Shown here: in pieces, positions 63,801 to 64,000 of the stretch
Layout of the letters: every line of letters starts with the position of its first letter
Numbering within the stretch: position 1 is the first letter of the stretch
NCBI RefSeq assembly: GCF_025698545.1
Contig: NC_068569.1
Coordinates: 14,322,001-14,386,000, forward strand
From: Gossypium raimondii
Lineage: Eukaryota; Streptophyta; Magnoliopsida; Malvales; Malvaceae
Direction: 5' to 3'
Length of the DNA: 64,000 nucleotides
Notes under the pieces: model-generated
What the model saw: the letters and a program-made list of their open reading frames with translations, nothing else
Told to the model about the DNA's origin: nothing
Database searches by the model: none
Translations under genes and position numbers: made by a program

Positions 63801-64000
63801 GTCTTTAGCCTATGCTTGGGCATATCTTGGAAAGGTACCATCCGCTTATTTTATTTTCCTGGATTTAGATTGTAATTTGAAAATAAATGAAACCAACTCT
63901 GTTATTTATTTATGAATTGACTAATATTGCATTTACAATGTGTTTAGTATGTAGAAAAATAAATCCTGTATAGGCAGGCCATATTCTATGGGAAGAATGT
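60828..64000 (+). CDS. SKI3: SKI3 (superkiller complex TPR subunit), 5' part, runs off the window
   Basis: SKI3 is the tetratricopeptide-repeat scaffold of the cytosolic Ski complex, which feeds mRNA to the exosome for 3'-5' decay. Exons seen: 60828-60839, 60926-61009, 61140-61340, 61440-61562, 61655-61738, 61837-61887, 62317-62409, 62859-62999, 63096-63176, 63332-63579, 63663-63834, then probably from 63978 on. The joined frame is open for 430 residues. TPR units are clear: [83 protein letters not shown]. Later come [20 protein letters not shown] and AYAWAYLGK, as in plant SKI3/TTC37. The first exon would code only METT and is chosen because a stop precedes exon 2 in frame. Introns are GT-AG. 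The C-terminal half of the family's roughly 1,150-1,200 residues lies outside. Confidence 0.9.

Overview
This window is nuclear DNA of a flowering plant (a eudicot). The genes have many short GT-AG introns, the proteins are plant-type, and the spaces between genes are AT-rich and full of retroelement remains. Three solo LTRs beginning TGTAACACCC, one carrying CACACGG/CCGTGTG palindromes, are of a type I associate with cotton and its relatives (Malvaceae, perhaps Gossypium). That placement is inference; eudicot is secure.

Layout. 1-8.9 kb is repeat territory: a decayed LINE holds a nearly full-length but broken Ty1/copia element (2566-7346), followed by a likely Ty3/gypsy LTR fragment. 9.2-11.9 kb (+) is an intact 12-exon farnesyl diphosphate synthase gene. 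13.9-15.5 kb (-) is an intact two-exon ATP-dependent phosphofructokinase (PFK2 type). 16.5-17.5 kb holds a subtilase gene remnant and an RNase H-like remnant. 18.1-22.1 kb (+) is a GH36 alkaline alpha-galactosidase / raffinose synthase-like gene that looks dead. 22.5-26.2 kb holds a solo LTR and an inverted pair of plant-mobile-domain fragments. 26.6-28.7 kb (+) is an intact Rab2/RABB1 GTPase gene. 29.3-37.4 kb holds a Mutator-like foldback element with a 9-bp target duplication, then a decayed LINE split by a second solo LTR. 39.4-42.7 kb (+) is an intact 9-exon GAUT4-type galacturonosyltransferase, followed by a broken PPR gene. 44.9-49.9 kb (-) is an intact 13-exon alpha/beta hydrolase. 53.6-55.8 kb (-) is a SixA/phosphoglycerate-mutase-like histidine phosphatase. 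57.6-59.7 kb is a third solo LTR. 60.8 kb to the window end (+) is the 5' part of a SKI3-type TPR gene.

How the genes relate. They are independent plant genes, not an operon: isoprenoid precursor supply (FPS), glycolysis (PFK), vesicle traffic (Rab2), pectin synthesis (GAUT4), RNA decay (SKI3) and two hydrolase-type enzymes of unknown substrate. FPS, GAUT4 and PFK2 also lie close together in Arabidopsis (At5g47770, At5g47780, At5g47810), so this looks like an ancestral block stretched by repeats.

I see no new defence, toxin or CRISPR-like system. The most unusual structures are the plant-mobile-domain inverted repeat at 25.1-26.2 kb and the foldback element at 29.3-30.3 kb. Exon limits were read by eye from splice signals, reading frame and remembered family sequences; no alignment was run.
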